Origin: Antitrichia curtipendula
Lineage: Eukaryota; Streptophyta; Bryopsida; Hypnales; Leucodontaceae
Length of the DNA: 64,000 nt
Assembly: GCA_951230915.1 (NCBI GenBank)
Contig: OX579640.1
Coordinates: 7,770,981 to 7,834,980, forward strand
Direction of reading: 5' to 3'
Below are positions 1 to 10,440 of this stretch, one piece after another. The number at the start of each line of letters is the position of its first letter. The stretch's first letter is position 1. The notes under the pieces were generated by a model that was not told the origin of the DNA, did no database searches, and saw only the letters and a list, made by a program, of their open reading frames with translations. The position numbers and the translations under genes are program-made.

Positions 1-864
1 GTGTAGCAATTTTTTAATGAAAAACAACCTTTCTTTTTGAGTTATAAGATGCATAAAAGTATAGATTTGAACTTGGTTTATTAATACCTATCATTGGAAA
101 CTAAGTCATTATAACTTAGTTCTAAAAATATCATCATATTTTTTTGTGAGACATATGACATATAGCTCTAGGTTCTAAATCAACACAATACTTTTAGACA
201 TAAAGATTAACAAGGAATCCATTTGTTTTTACTCAAATATAAGTAAAAATTGTCAAAACATCCAAAGAACATGCTTATTCAATAATCTCTTGACCAAGTA
301 GAAGTAGTGGTTTGCTAACTCAAATAATTGCTCCAAAAGGATGTGGTCCTCACTTATGCCCATCCCAACAACAAAAAACAAACCAATGTCATGTTAGTGA
401 GGTGCAACGGGTGTCTTCGGACCACAATGCGTGTTATAGCTTTGGCAAGGGACAGTGAAATGAAAAGAAAGCAAAATCCACAATATAAATATTCCATAGT
501 AAAAATTCTTCTAAACCTAATTGTTGCAAGATCGTTGTGTCTCCATTACTGGTATGTTTGGTGTTTTATGTCCAGTGCCTAGATCCCTTTCAATGGTGAA
601 AAACGGAACTGATATCCATTTAGCGTGGTATCAAGAACATAAACCTTTGCTCATGGAAATAGGTTCTTTTAACAACTCGGCATTGTTTATATTATTTTCC
701 ACAAGTCAAACATAAATGTTGGCATCCATTTGGTACCTAGTCAACAAACCCTGTCGTTTACTTTCTTAAGTCAAGCATTAGAATGCTAGAATTAAAAGAT
801 CCTCTATAAGTCATGTGAGCTGGAACTACTTATCTGGCACTATAATAAATGCCAAGCAAGTTTG
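1..864. other. AT-rich spacer, no gene seen
   Basis: The open frames here are short and show no recognisable domain or splice-supported extension. I see nothing else that can be supported. Confidence 0.6.
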
Positions 865-868
865 TTAA

Positions 869-1786
869 CCCCTAAAGGACGAGCATGCGGTTTTGGGCAA
901 TATAAAAAATTTGGGCAGGTACTTGTGACTGGAGATTTTCATATTTTTGGCTGAAATTTTAATAGAAGGTGGGCGCAAGGAGTACCTTTCATATGCACTA
1001 AATTTCATGACATTTGGATATAGGAGTCAAAAGTTATGGCCAAATATATTACTTTTTTTCGTAACTGTGCAGTCCGGGCAGATCAGAAAAAATTACTTTT
1101 TTCAAAAATAAAAATTTGAAATTGGTTTTCTAGAGTTATATATACGTAGAAAGCTTTGAATCATTCCATTTTGACCAATGAATCAAAAGTTATGAGGATT
1201 TTTAGTTTGCGGGCAGTTATAGATTCTCTACTTTGAAATAAACTTTGAAGTTGTTTATTTAACTCAATTTTTAATATTTTTTGAATTTTTTTTTCATAGG
1301 ATGTAGGTTGTTTATCACAACATTACAATCATTGGGATTTACATTTTTCAATTCCATAATTAAATTCTTAACAATGTAGTATTTTGGATCATTCTCTACT
1401 TCTTTTTACTTACTATTTTTTTTGTATATGTTGTACAATATCAAATGATTTGAAAATTTTTAAGCATGTAGAGAACTTGTTTAGGTAAAAGAATTCAAAG
1501 ATGCACCACCATTTTGGACATTTTTTCATACAAATGTGACCTTGTGAAGTGCAGCTGCCCTGTTTTTCGAAGGGACAAAAAAGAGATTTTTGCCAATTCA
1601 AATGCTAATATCTTCCAATCCGCATGGTGGAAAATTCTGAAATTTTTTCGACATCTTCTAAAACTAGTTTACTATAAGATCCTATGATACATGTGTCAAA
1701 AAAAAAATTCAAAAATTTAGTACTTGTACCAAAATGGCAGTTTTGGAGTGTTTTTGGTGAAAATCGCAGTCATAGAACTTTAGGGG
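869..1786. mobile_element. TTAA-flanked non-autonomous element, copy A
   Basis: The element begins CCCCTAAAGGAC and ends TTTAGGGG, and is flanked on both sides by TTAA (865-868 and 1787-1790). The interior aligns along its length with the inverted copy at 37811-38733 and with the copy at 55022-56143. It has no coding capacity, so it must rely on a transposase encoded elsewhere. TTAA duplication with CCC/GGG ends is the piggyBac superfamily signature; the assignment is inferred from ends only. Confidence 0.8.
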
Positions 1787-1817
1787 TTAAGACATCACGA
1801 ATACCTCCATCCAAAAA

Positions 1818-2023
1818 TGCTTTTAATTAAGCATGTATAATTTGGATCAGTCTTAACTTGAAAAATGTTTTTAGTTAGGCATGTGTAAATAGATTAGTAT
1901 CATATCTTAATGAAAAAAAATGCTTTTAATTAAGCATGTATAATTTGGATCAGTCTTAACTTGAAAAATGTTTTTAATTAGGCATGTGTAAATAGATTAG
2001 TATCATATCTTAATGAAAAAATC
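1818..2023. repeat. Two-unit tandem repeat, period 103 bp
   Basis: A 103-bp unit starting TGCTTTTAATTAAGCATG at 1818 is repeated from 1921 with only a few differences (for example TTTTTAGTTAGG versus TTTTTAATTAGG). The near identity points to a recent local duplication. No gene is involved. Confidence 0.9.
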
Positions 2024-2984
2024 TTTGAGCATCAAGTAGTGAAAAAACTAATGCTAAAGTATATTTTCATCTATTATACTTTTTTTAGAGGCCATAAGCG
2101 GAAAAATTCTTCGTCAAGAGTAGATGAGCTAGAATCCAATTTTATGCCTCAAGTAATGAAAATCAGTGTCCATGAATAGCTTTATTTATTACATTGTTTT
2201 GAATGAAAAATAGTAATAATGGTCATTTTCCTAGTCATGCATATATGAACTAAAATCTTGTAAATGTACATCAAGTAGTGAAAATCAACATCTATAAATG
2301 GCATCACTATTACATTTTTTTAATTTAACAAATAGTAATAAGTGGAGATTTCTTTAGTCAAGGTTCTAATACTTGGAAAGAAAAAAAGACTTTTTTTTTT
2401 TTCCCCCTTCTCTTTTGGTAGTTGGGATCCACCATGGAACAAACTATCCTCTCAACTATCCTCCCCTTATTGGTGATGAGATTGATTTTTCATACAATTA
2501 ATAAATACAATTTTATATGGCCACGTGTAAAAATGGTGAACTACGTGTTTTTATCCTAATCTAAAAGACTTCATACTCAGGTTACACATTTCGCTTCAGA
2601 AATATTAATTCCTTTTTAGAACAAATACTATAACTTAATGAAATATTCTATTGAACCTTATTTCCATCTACATTCATTATTCACATCAATTGAGTTCTTC
2701 ATGTTCATAATGTATACTTCCAATATTCTAAGCAATATTGAAAAATAGAATTTCATTCAAATTCTATATAACCATGGTAATAAATCTGTCAGGTAATAGC
2801 TCCATGGTAATAGGTAATAAAATTTACTTAAAATAGAAAATTTTGACCAACTTTTCTTTATATAATCCTTTTTCTAGAAATATTATTGAGTTCTCTACTG
2901 CTTTTTAAATTTCTAAGTTCAAAGCTCACATAATCCTTGCTCACCATTCACAAACTCATCCTCACACGCTCATAGCATAGCACC
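2024..2984. other. AT-rich spacer
   Basis: No open frame with recognisable content was seen. A pyrimidine tract lies near 2390-2415 and short A/T runs are common. Confidence 0.5.
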
Positions 2985-4390
2985 GTTGCTTTGATTGCCC
3001 CCAAATCAAGATTGTCAATAACTTTCACATCCCTAAGCCAAATAGAATGAATCAAAGCTTCTCATGTAGATAAAAATACAGTATATGGAAAACAAAATTT
3101 TAAAATTTTTAGTTTTTGTTTTTGTGGGATTTCTTTTTGCCCACTAAACTAAAATATACAATTATTGTACCATAACCTTTGCTCTTGGGCACGGATTGAA
3201 ATTAACAATATATTTTCAAAAAGCTAATGCATTTTTCTATCTTCACAAAAAGTTTTAGAGAGTCATGTTGAATATTGAGACCGTGGGAGCCTAACCAAAA
3301 TCTATTTTGTCCTTTGAGGGGACAATGGGACTTTTAGAAGCTAAAGAATTGATACCATGACATTCTAAAAATTTGCACTAGTAATTGATGAGCTTACTAT
3401 GGAAAAATAGCAATCGTATTCCCTCACTTGTTCTACCTACTCACATAAAAATAAACAACAACTCTTTTGATTGCCAATGTTTGTTATATATATTCCCATG
3501 CTCTTCTAGTTATATAGATGTCAAGAATGTTGGTACCATAATGTCACTTGTTTAGTGCCTTCACCCCCCTCACATACAAGTGCATGGCCATTAATTTGGT
3601 AATCAATATGGACAAGGCATTATTGGCTAGCGTGATTGTATTGGATTTTCAATAACCTTGCCTATACAATATTATACTAGTAGGAAAACTTTTAGTTTGA
3701 AATTACCAATAGTATGACCACAAAAATGAGTTATTTCTAAGTAAGTCTTGGTTTCAACACTCCAATTTTATTTTATTTTAATTTCAAAATTGGTATCTCA
3801 ATGAAGAAAGTTTTATCCATTGGAGCATTTTTTTTAATAATATCATTAACCATGGATTATCTAAGATTGAGGACATTTTGTGCTTGTTGGATGATTTTAG
3901 GGAAGCTTCTAGAACGGAGAAAAAACATTTTTTGGTCCAATGTTTGGTGAAGAAGTTTGCTTGGATTCATTCTCAAATAATGGTATTGGATTTTTTGTCT
4001 TTGAGATATTGTTGGACTTTTGTACACAAGAAATTGGCAAATCCATTATTACCTTGCAGTTTGTTTTGACAACTTTTCCTCTTTTTTCTTTATTTGAAGT
4101 TTAGTCATAAAAATGATCTTTGTTGAATTTGTATCAAACTATTGAAAAAAAGCCTATCAAGTCTAGTTTCTACTCCAATTTAAGAGACTTAGAAACTCCT
4201 AGAAATTGATTAATTTAATGCAATTTAAACCTTTGGATAATAACTATGGCGAGTTATTTTACAATTTTAGAATGACACATCAAATTGATTGAGTAGATCA
4301 TTTTTGAGGTTTCAAAAAACCATTAAACTTGGTCAAGCTAGACATTCAACACTTCTTGTTTTTTAAATCATTAAAGACATTAATCACTTT
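2985..4390. repeat. Dispersed repeat block, three copies in the window
   Basis: This stretch aligns in the same orientation with about 31270-32680 and about 41880-43010. Shared landmarks are the GATTGCCCCCAAATCAAG stretch near the start, the GGGACTTTTAGA terminus near 3340, and the segment around 3880-4070. The first 350 bp look like the 3' part of a TTAA-type element, with the subterminal palindrome TGTCC...GGGGACA. The 63-codon frame at 3878-4069 lies in conserved repeat sequence but matches no family I know. Confidence 0.7.
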
Positions 4391-4829
4391 CGATTACAAT
4401 AGGATAATAAAACCAATCACATATTCTACACTATTCTACAACTAATATGCTTGGCAATACTTCTTTAGTGCACAGTATGTAATTACCAACTTCCCATACA
4501 GCTTGCTTGTTCAGATATCCTAAATCCATACGTAAGATACATCCTTGATTATCATACACATTTCAAATCCAAATAATATTGTTGACCTAGTAATCTAAAG
4601 TCAAGATCAACAATGCAACAAAGAATAGACATGACAATGTAGTCAAATAAAATGTGGTTGAGCAATTCCTTTCTATGAGAGACCTTCATATGCGGCACAC
4701 ACTAATTCATTACATGAAAATGAGTTGTTAAATGCAGAAGAAAGCAAAGAAGAAATGTGAGGAATTTCTAAGCAAGAGGTGTAATTGTTATACCCTTCAT
4801 GTGTTGAAATAATCACTATCTTGTTGAGG

Positions 4830-5108
4830 TAACCGCACCTAAAATCACACGCTTTCTACAATTGCACATGAGAGATTCTAGCCTAAAATATATTCCTACT
4901 ATTTATGAGTCTATGATTGCTTTTAGGAATACCTATTTTCAGCACTTTGAAAATTTATAGTTTATTCATATGGTGTCCAAAAAATGCATTCTCAAAAAAT
5001 TTGGAATCTTCATTTCACTACCAATAGGACCCTACAAATAGTTTTTTTTTTAATGTAATAGTGGAAACCATGCTCAATTGCTTATTTGTGCAATCTTAGG
5101 TGTAGTTA
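4830..5108. mobile_element. MITE-like element, TAACTACACCTAA family, copy 1
   Basis: The ends are inverted: TAACCGCACCTAAAATC at the left and, in reverse complement, TAACTACACCTAAGATT at the right. The interior matches 54441-54723 in reverse orientation, including TTTTCAGCACTTTGAAAATT and GTCCAAAAAATGCATTCT. There is no coding capacity. The target-site duplication is not clear. Confidence 0.7.
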
Positions 5109-5504
5109 CTTTAGGAAAACTGGAATTCCCAAGTGAGACCAATTGTTGAATAACTATGGAGCATGTTATTTTTTTTTTTTTAGATTTTCTAATGCAGATT
5201 GAAGACTTGGGCTGACCATGTTCTCTCTCTCCACTACGTTTAATGTCCATTCATTTATCTATTCTATTTATTACATTTGAAGACATGCAAGACGTCATCT
5301 ACTACAATCAAGCAATGAAGAATGACGAAAACCTCAGTCCTAAACCACAAATTGTGTAAGTGTACAAGAAACTGATTATAGGTCGGAGCTTTGTACCTTG
5401 CATTCATGGTGGGTGTAAACTTTTCTTCATCATGCTTCCAAATTATTGGTCTCCAAATGTAGCTGATATAGAGCACAAGCTTAAGCAACTAACATGAACT
5501 CCAA

Positions 5505-6375
5505 GCTTCGAGCTGGTGCTCAATTGTAGTGACTCTATTGATGCTGCAGCTATGAAGAATATGGTGGCAGACACCTAGTCACTCGTGGTACAGAACACCC
5601 GCATTAGCATCTATGGACAAACCGTCACATTCATTGCCGACTAGTGACTCTCGCTTCCGGTTCATTTCCTTGTTCCACTCTTGGATTCACAAGGGTACTT
5701 CGAAATGAAAATGATGCAACAAGGTTAATTTCAGCTACGATGCCGAGGTTCGTAGTTTTCATCCCTGATTGCCTCTACATGATTTAGTGATTGTCAGCAA
5801 ATGTTTGGAATTTGTGTTTAGCACATGCCTTTGGTGGTATCTTATGTCGTGCAACCCTATACTTACAATGCATTTAGGTAGCATATGAGGATGCTAGTTG
5901 CATTGCAAGCAAACTACGTCGTCTTTCTGGTCTAAAGAAAATTGCCAAATACCTTTGAAGAGGTGGAATGCCACAAGCCTGCATTTGTAGAACAGGCTTG
6001 GCCTTTTCTAGCTTTGTGGCCTCTTTGGTTGCTTTGCAATTGTATTTTGGTACAGATCGAAATTAGTGTGGCAGGGTGAAAGTACAAAACTAGCTTTGGT
6101 GATGTTTTCAAGGTTTTCTTGGCCATTACCATGAGCGGTATTGATGTCTCACAATCCATCAATTTGACATTTGATATAACCAAGGCTTACTAAACTTGCC
6201 ATAAATTATGTGTTTGAGATGCTTGATCGAAATTCAATCATTGATCCTTTTGACAAGTCCGGAAAGACGTTGACAACACTGTATATAGGGGACATTGAGC
6301 TCCGCAATAGAAGCTTCACTTATCCATCTAGGCCGACAATTCCCATATTCAAAGATTTGGGTCTTGTTGTGTCAA
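5505..6375 (+). pseudogene. ABCB-type (P-glycoprotein-like) ABC transporter fragment, broken
   Basis: Translated pieces in order match the second half of a plant ABCB exporter: SIDAAAMKNMVADT then SLVVQNT (5540-5610); VTFIAD and GYFEMKMMQQG (5625-5720); AYEDASCIAS (5880-5915); FWYRSKLVWQGES, then FGDVFKVFLAITMSGI and LTFDITKA (6045-6190); and FEMLDRNSIIDPFDKSGKTL, GDIELRNRSFTYPSRP and IFKDLGL (6210-6365). These correspond to the end of the second membrane domain and the entry to the second nucleotide-binding domain. Several in-frame stops (TAG at 5573, TAA at 6190) and a frame change before 6210 break it, and it stops before the Walker A motif. It lies inside duplication copy 1. Functional transporters of this family are about 1,250 residues long; this is a remnant. 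Confidence 0.8.
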
Positions 6376-6379
6376 TTCG

Positions 6380-7935
6380 TAGGGTCCGTTGTGTCTGAAG
6401 CCCTACTTATGTCACTTGTGGCCTGTGAAGAATTTGTGTGTTGTCATTGTAGACCTCTCAAGGTGCTTCATATTTGTCAGACTAATGTCAAACGTTCAAT
6501 TAGATTCCAGTGAATGTATGAGAAATTTTGTTAAAATGGCAATATTTTGTGTGCCATTTTCAAACCATCTAGTTTGATTTGTAAAAGTGGCATCTAGGAT
6601 TTTAGACCACGCGTTTTGAATTGTGAAAGTGAAATCTATAAAGAATGTAGATTTCAAACAGCTAGGATAGTTGTAGACTTTGGTTCGCCCGATTTGAATT
6701 GTAAAAAATGCTAGAGTTGAGGAATTTGCCTTTTTAACAAAAATTGCACGTAAAATTGTATGGTTTTTGTATTGTGAGCAAACCTTGACACTTGTTGGAC
6801 ATATTGGAGAGGTTTTACGATTGGGATGGTGGATCAATGGGCCAAATGTCCACTATCTCTTTGAAGGCCATTGGCCTCCAACTCATCGGAGGATAGATCA
6901 ACAATCGCAATGCCTGATCTAATGACACAACAATTGCTACCAATTGGCATTAGCATACCTTAATTCAAAAAAAGATTTTAGAATTTTAGGGGTTTAAATT
7001 TAATATTTAAAATTTAACATGAAAAAAATTCCAAATTTTGAAGGAAAGGTCCTAGTTTAGCATTGCTTGAATTTGATTCTCTAAATTTGATTCAATATAA
7101 TTGGCAAGAAATACCAATTTTGATATTCCAAATTCCAAATTTGCTATATTTGAGATTTTTTGGCATTCTAAATCACGTGAGTTTCATGAACTAAATTGAT
7201 GATGATTTAGATGTGCCAATAAACATACCATTTGGATATGAAAGTAATAAGATGCAAGAGCAATCACCTAGTCTTGAAGTCATTTTTTAAAGGAGAAAAG
7301 CCCCCCTAAATGCTTGACCATCCATTATGTAGGAGATTAATATTGTAGAAAGTGCACTTCACCCAATTCATTTTCATTGCAAAAGCTTCAAGAAATATAA
7401 TGTAATAAATCTATAGAAAAAATGATGTTGGATATGAATCAAAGATATAAATATGATAAAGGAGTTTCAACTATTTGTTAAAACATTTCAAAAGTAATCT
7501 TATGATCTTTGGTTCAAGCACAATAAGGTTTATGAGATTGCTATAGTTTATAAGGTTACATTTAGTTACTTGCTTTTGGCATCCCACGTGAGCCTACATT
7601 TGACTATTGCCGGCTTGTCATTATCATTCCAATATCCAGGTAGTGACAAATTTCTATGCATTTGCAGTACTGTTTCTAGGCTATTTGTGCGTAGAAATTA
7701 TGAGCTATTTGGATTTACCTTGGCATTTCCGAACTAGAAACGTGTCATGGCTTTCCTCTTCCACGTCAAGCTAGTTTTTCTGCAAGTTTTATTTTTTTAA
7801 GTAAGTTCACTACGTTTGAGTGGATCTCAATAAAAAAATTTCAAGTAAAGTAGTTGCTATATTAACTTCAATTTGCGCAAGATATAGCAAAGAAGTTCGT
7901 TCCTTCAATGACTCAGGTGATTGTATTTAGAATGG
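6380..7935. other. Spacer, partly shared with duplication copy 2
   Basis: The 6380-6475 stretch matches 19335-19405, and 7560-7640 matches 18480-18560. The minus-strand frame at 6496-6837 has no recognisable domain. No gene is supported. Confidence 0.5.
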
Positions 7936-8425
7936 GCCTCTTTTGGGTGCATTGTGCATGGTGACAAACTGTGTCACAATGCACCCCAATTTTTTTTAAA
8001 AGAAATAATACATTACCACCCTCCTACCTCCCCTCTCCCCCCCCCCATTGTACTTTTGAGAACCCATAGTATGGGACAATCAATATGGGACAATTCAGTA
8101 TCAAACCATGTCTTATATTTGTATCTTGTATCCATACAATATATTGAAGTCGTATCTAGTATCCATATCCGCTTCTATATTCATATCGCATTTCGTATTT
8201 ATATCCATATTTGGTATTGTATTTTGGATTCATATTTGGACGGCTTGGATTAAATCACACAAAGATCATTGGCCTATGATTTTTTGAGAAATGGACGGCA
8301 TTTTGGAGGGGAAGTATTTAAAAGAAATAAAAATCAACGGTTTGTGATTTTTTCGAGAGAGGTGGGGGGGAACTAATGCAAACCAGCGGAGGTGGCAGCC
8401 TCTTTTGGGCACATTGCACATTGTG
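7936..8425. repeat. Poly-C / TATCCATA low-complexity repeat, copy 1
   Basis: A C-rich run near 8028-8047 is followed by degenerate TATCCATA units (8100-8240), and the region is bracketed by the direct repeat CCTCTTTTGGG (near 7937 and 8399). A related block with the same order (poly-C, then TATCCATA units, then a conserved tail) lies at about 39055-39320. It may be a mobile element, but no termini could be fixed. Confidence 0.5.
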
Positions 8426-8499
8426 TGACATTGTCAAGCACCTTTCAAAACTAGCTGTAGACAAAGTGACAAACAAGCTGAAGAGTACCCGCATACCTG

Positions 8500-9289
8500 A
8501 TGAATAAATAAGAACACTATCTAATTAATGTGCCGAAGAACTGTTTCTCGTCAATGATGAAAATCATCTATGTAGCCTGTCCTTTCATTTATTACAGCCT
8601 ATCCACACGAAACGCTCCCAACCCGAATTACAATCTCCAAACGAAACGGCACATGAAGAATCTGCAAATTAACTCTATTTCAAGAATCTGCGAATTAACT
8701 GTAACTGTTCTATTTGACAGTATTCTAGACACGAGCACAAGGCCAATCATTGGAGGAAGAAGGTGAAGGATCTTTGATTTGCAGCAACAATTCGATCTGA
8801 GATTGCAGAGACTTCATGTGTTGTTTTGCCTGGAAGGGGAAAATTGTCACCGTCGAGGTCAGCTGAAAAAGTCCAAAAGTTATCCTTTACATCACGAGTT
8901 CCTCTCCCCTCTCTTGTTGAAGAATACCGGCAGACATTCACGGAAATACCAAAGGTCTCTACCACAGAAAAGTGGAGTTCAGTAGACTGCAGGAAAAAAA
9001 AAATTCGGTTTTTCTAAGGCCTTAAAACTCAAGCACATACATACTTACATGTTACTTCTTCAGTTTTTTTGTCTCTACCCCAAGGGAGAGACTAAGCAAT
9101 GGGACAAAATCGTAGAAGTGCTCACCTCCATTGAAAATTAGATGTCAAAATAAAATAATGAATACTTGCATCATTCCGAAGAATGAATTTTTAATTTTCA
9201 TTGATTGTAGAATTGTAACATTTGGTTTGTAGGAAGAGTAGTATTCTAAAGATGTTCACCTAGGGTGTTGATTTTCAACTACAAACAAA
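8500..9289. other. Conserved part of the duplication, function unknown
   Basis: This stretch is among the best preserved between the two duplication copies (8740-9289 versus 20150-20675). Frames in either direction differ between copies by indels, so protein coding is not supported. It may be old UTR or exon material; I do not recognise it. Confidence 0.4.
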
Positions 9290-9293
9290 TTAA

Positions 9294-9866
9294 CCCCTAA
9301 AAGCCCCGAGGGTGTTTTCTGCCCAAAACCACTCAAAACTACCACTTTTGCTGTATTCACTTAAGGAAACCAATTTTTTTTTTTTCGGGAATTTAACCGT
9401 AGGATCTTGTACTTAACTTGCCTAGGATCATGTAGTAAAAATTTCATCAAATTTGACCATACGGATTGGAAGATATTAGCATTCAAAGTTGAACAAAAAG
9501 CTTTTTTTCACGAAAATGCTTAAGTCGTCCAAAAAATTAGATTGTCCAGAACTTTCTCATCCCTAATCCAAATAAAATCAAAGCTTCACGTATCAGTAAA
9601 AACATAATCTTTTAGGAAAAAATTCAAAAAAAATTATTTTGACTTTTTGTAATTTTTTTTGGGCTGCCCGAGAATCTTTATTTTTTGCTCATTGTGCCAT
9701 AACTTTTTCATCCGGCATCCGATTGAAACAAAAATAATATATCCACAAAGCTCTTGCAAAGCCACAAAACCTCAAAAAATCTCAAAAAAATTCACTTCAA
9801 ATTGAGACAATAGGAACCTACCCGGACCCAAATTGTCCCCCGAGGGGACAAGCGGGGCTTTAGGGG
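9294..9866. mobile_element. TTAA-flanked non-autonomous element, copy D
   Basis: The ends are CCCCTAAAAGCCCCG and the matching inverted CGGGGCTTTAGGGG, flanked by TTAA at 9290-9293 and 9867-9870. A perfect subterminal palindrome, TTGTCCCCCGAGGGGACAA, lies at 9833-9851. The paralogous segment at 20676-20679 has a single TTAA and no element. The left part of the interior resembles the inverted end of copy A. Confidence 0.85.
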
Positions 9867-10440
9867 TTAAATCAAGTTATCCTATATGGTGAGTCGATCG
9901 AACCAACTTTCGTCGGCAAGCAGAGTCCCAGTTTTATAGTGTCCACGTGCCAATCGGTCTGCATGGGACATCCAATCTTCTTCCAGGTCAAGCCCGGCCA
10001 CGAGAATCCTGTGGGTCATGCAGACTATAAGCGATAACTTAATTAATTGGCAAAATCGGTAGCTCCTGCCAACTGCTGCTGTAGGATTCTTCACTTGGTC
10101 TCGGACGTGTGGAGCCCAGATGGACCGCGTCCACAGTGTGGCCTTGCTTGCCTGGACAAAGTCCTGCCAAACTGCGTCAGTTGCAGGTACGGGAGAGAAA
10201 TGTCAGGATGGTCCGTTTCAGCAGTGTCTGCATTCTCTGCACTTGTGGTGAAGATCGTCTGCAAATTTGGTCCACTTGTGATTCTCCACTTGGATTGTCC
10301 GTGCTCCTTGGCGAGTTGGCATCGGCATCAAATTAAGTTTCATGCGGCTGATGCTTTAGAGCACAGTTTGCTAGAATACGCTGTATCCCTTCCGTTCCCT
10401 TCCTCATGCTCTGGTTGGATTAAGCACTTCGTATATAAGT

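Larger units (their letters stand above)
4390..10440. repeat. Segmental duplication, copy 1 (partner 16540-21870)
   Basis: Collinear matches in direct orientation pair these positions: about 4420 with 16590, 5255 with 17800, 7573 with 18492, 8600 with 19030, 8780 with 20180, 9250 with 20640, 9890 with 20710, and 10340 with 21785. Similarity is broken by insertions and deletions in each copy. It stops near 10440, whereas copy 2 continues into the promoter side of the ROCO gene. Old enough to be well diverged. Confidence 0.75.

Noticed and set aside
868..880. CCCTAAA in the element ends resembles the plant telomere repeat
   Set aside because: Only one unit occurs per end, always in inverted pairs next to TTAA; there are no tandem arrays, so it is not telomeric DNA.
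8747..9017. Overlapping frames on both strands near 8750-9020
   Set aside because: The duplicate at 20160-20430 carries indels that shift every one of them, so protein coding is not conserved.
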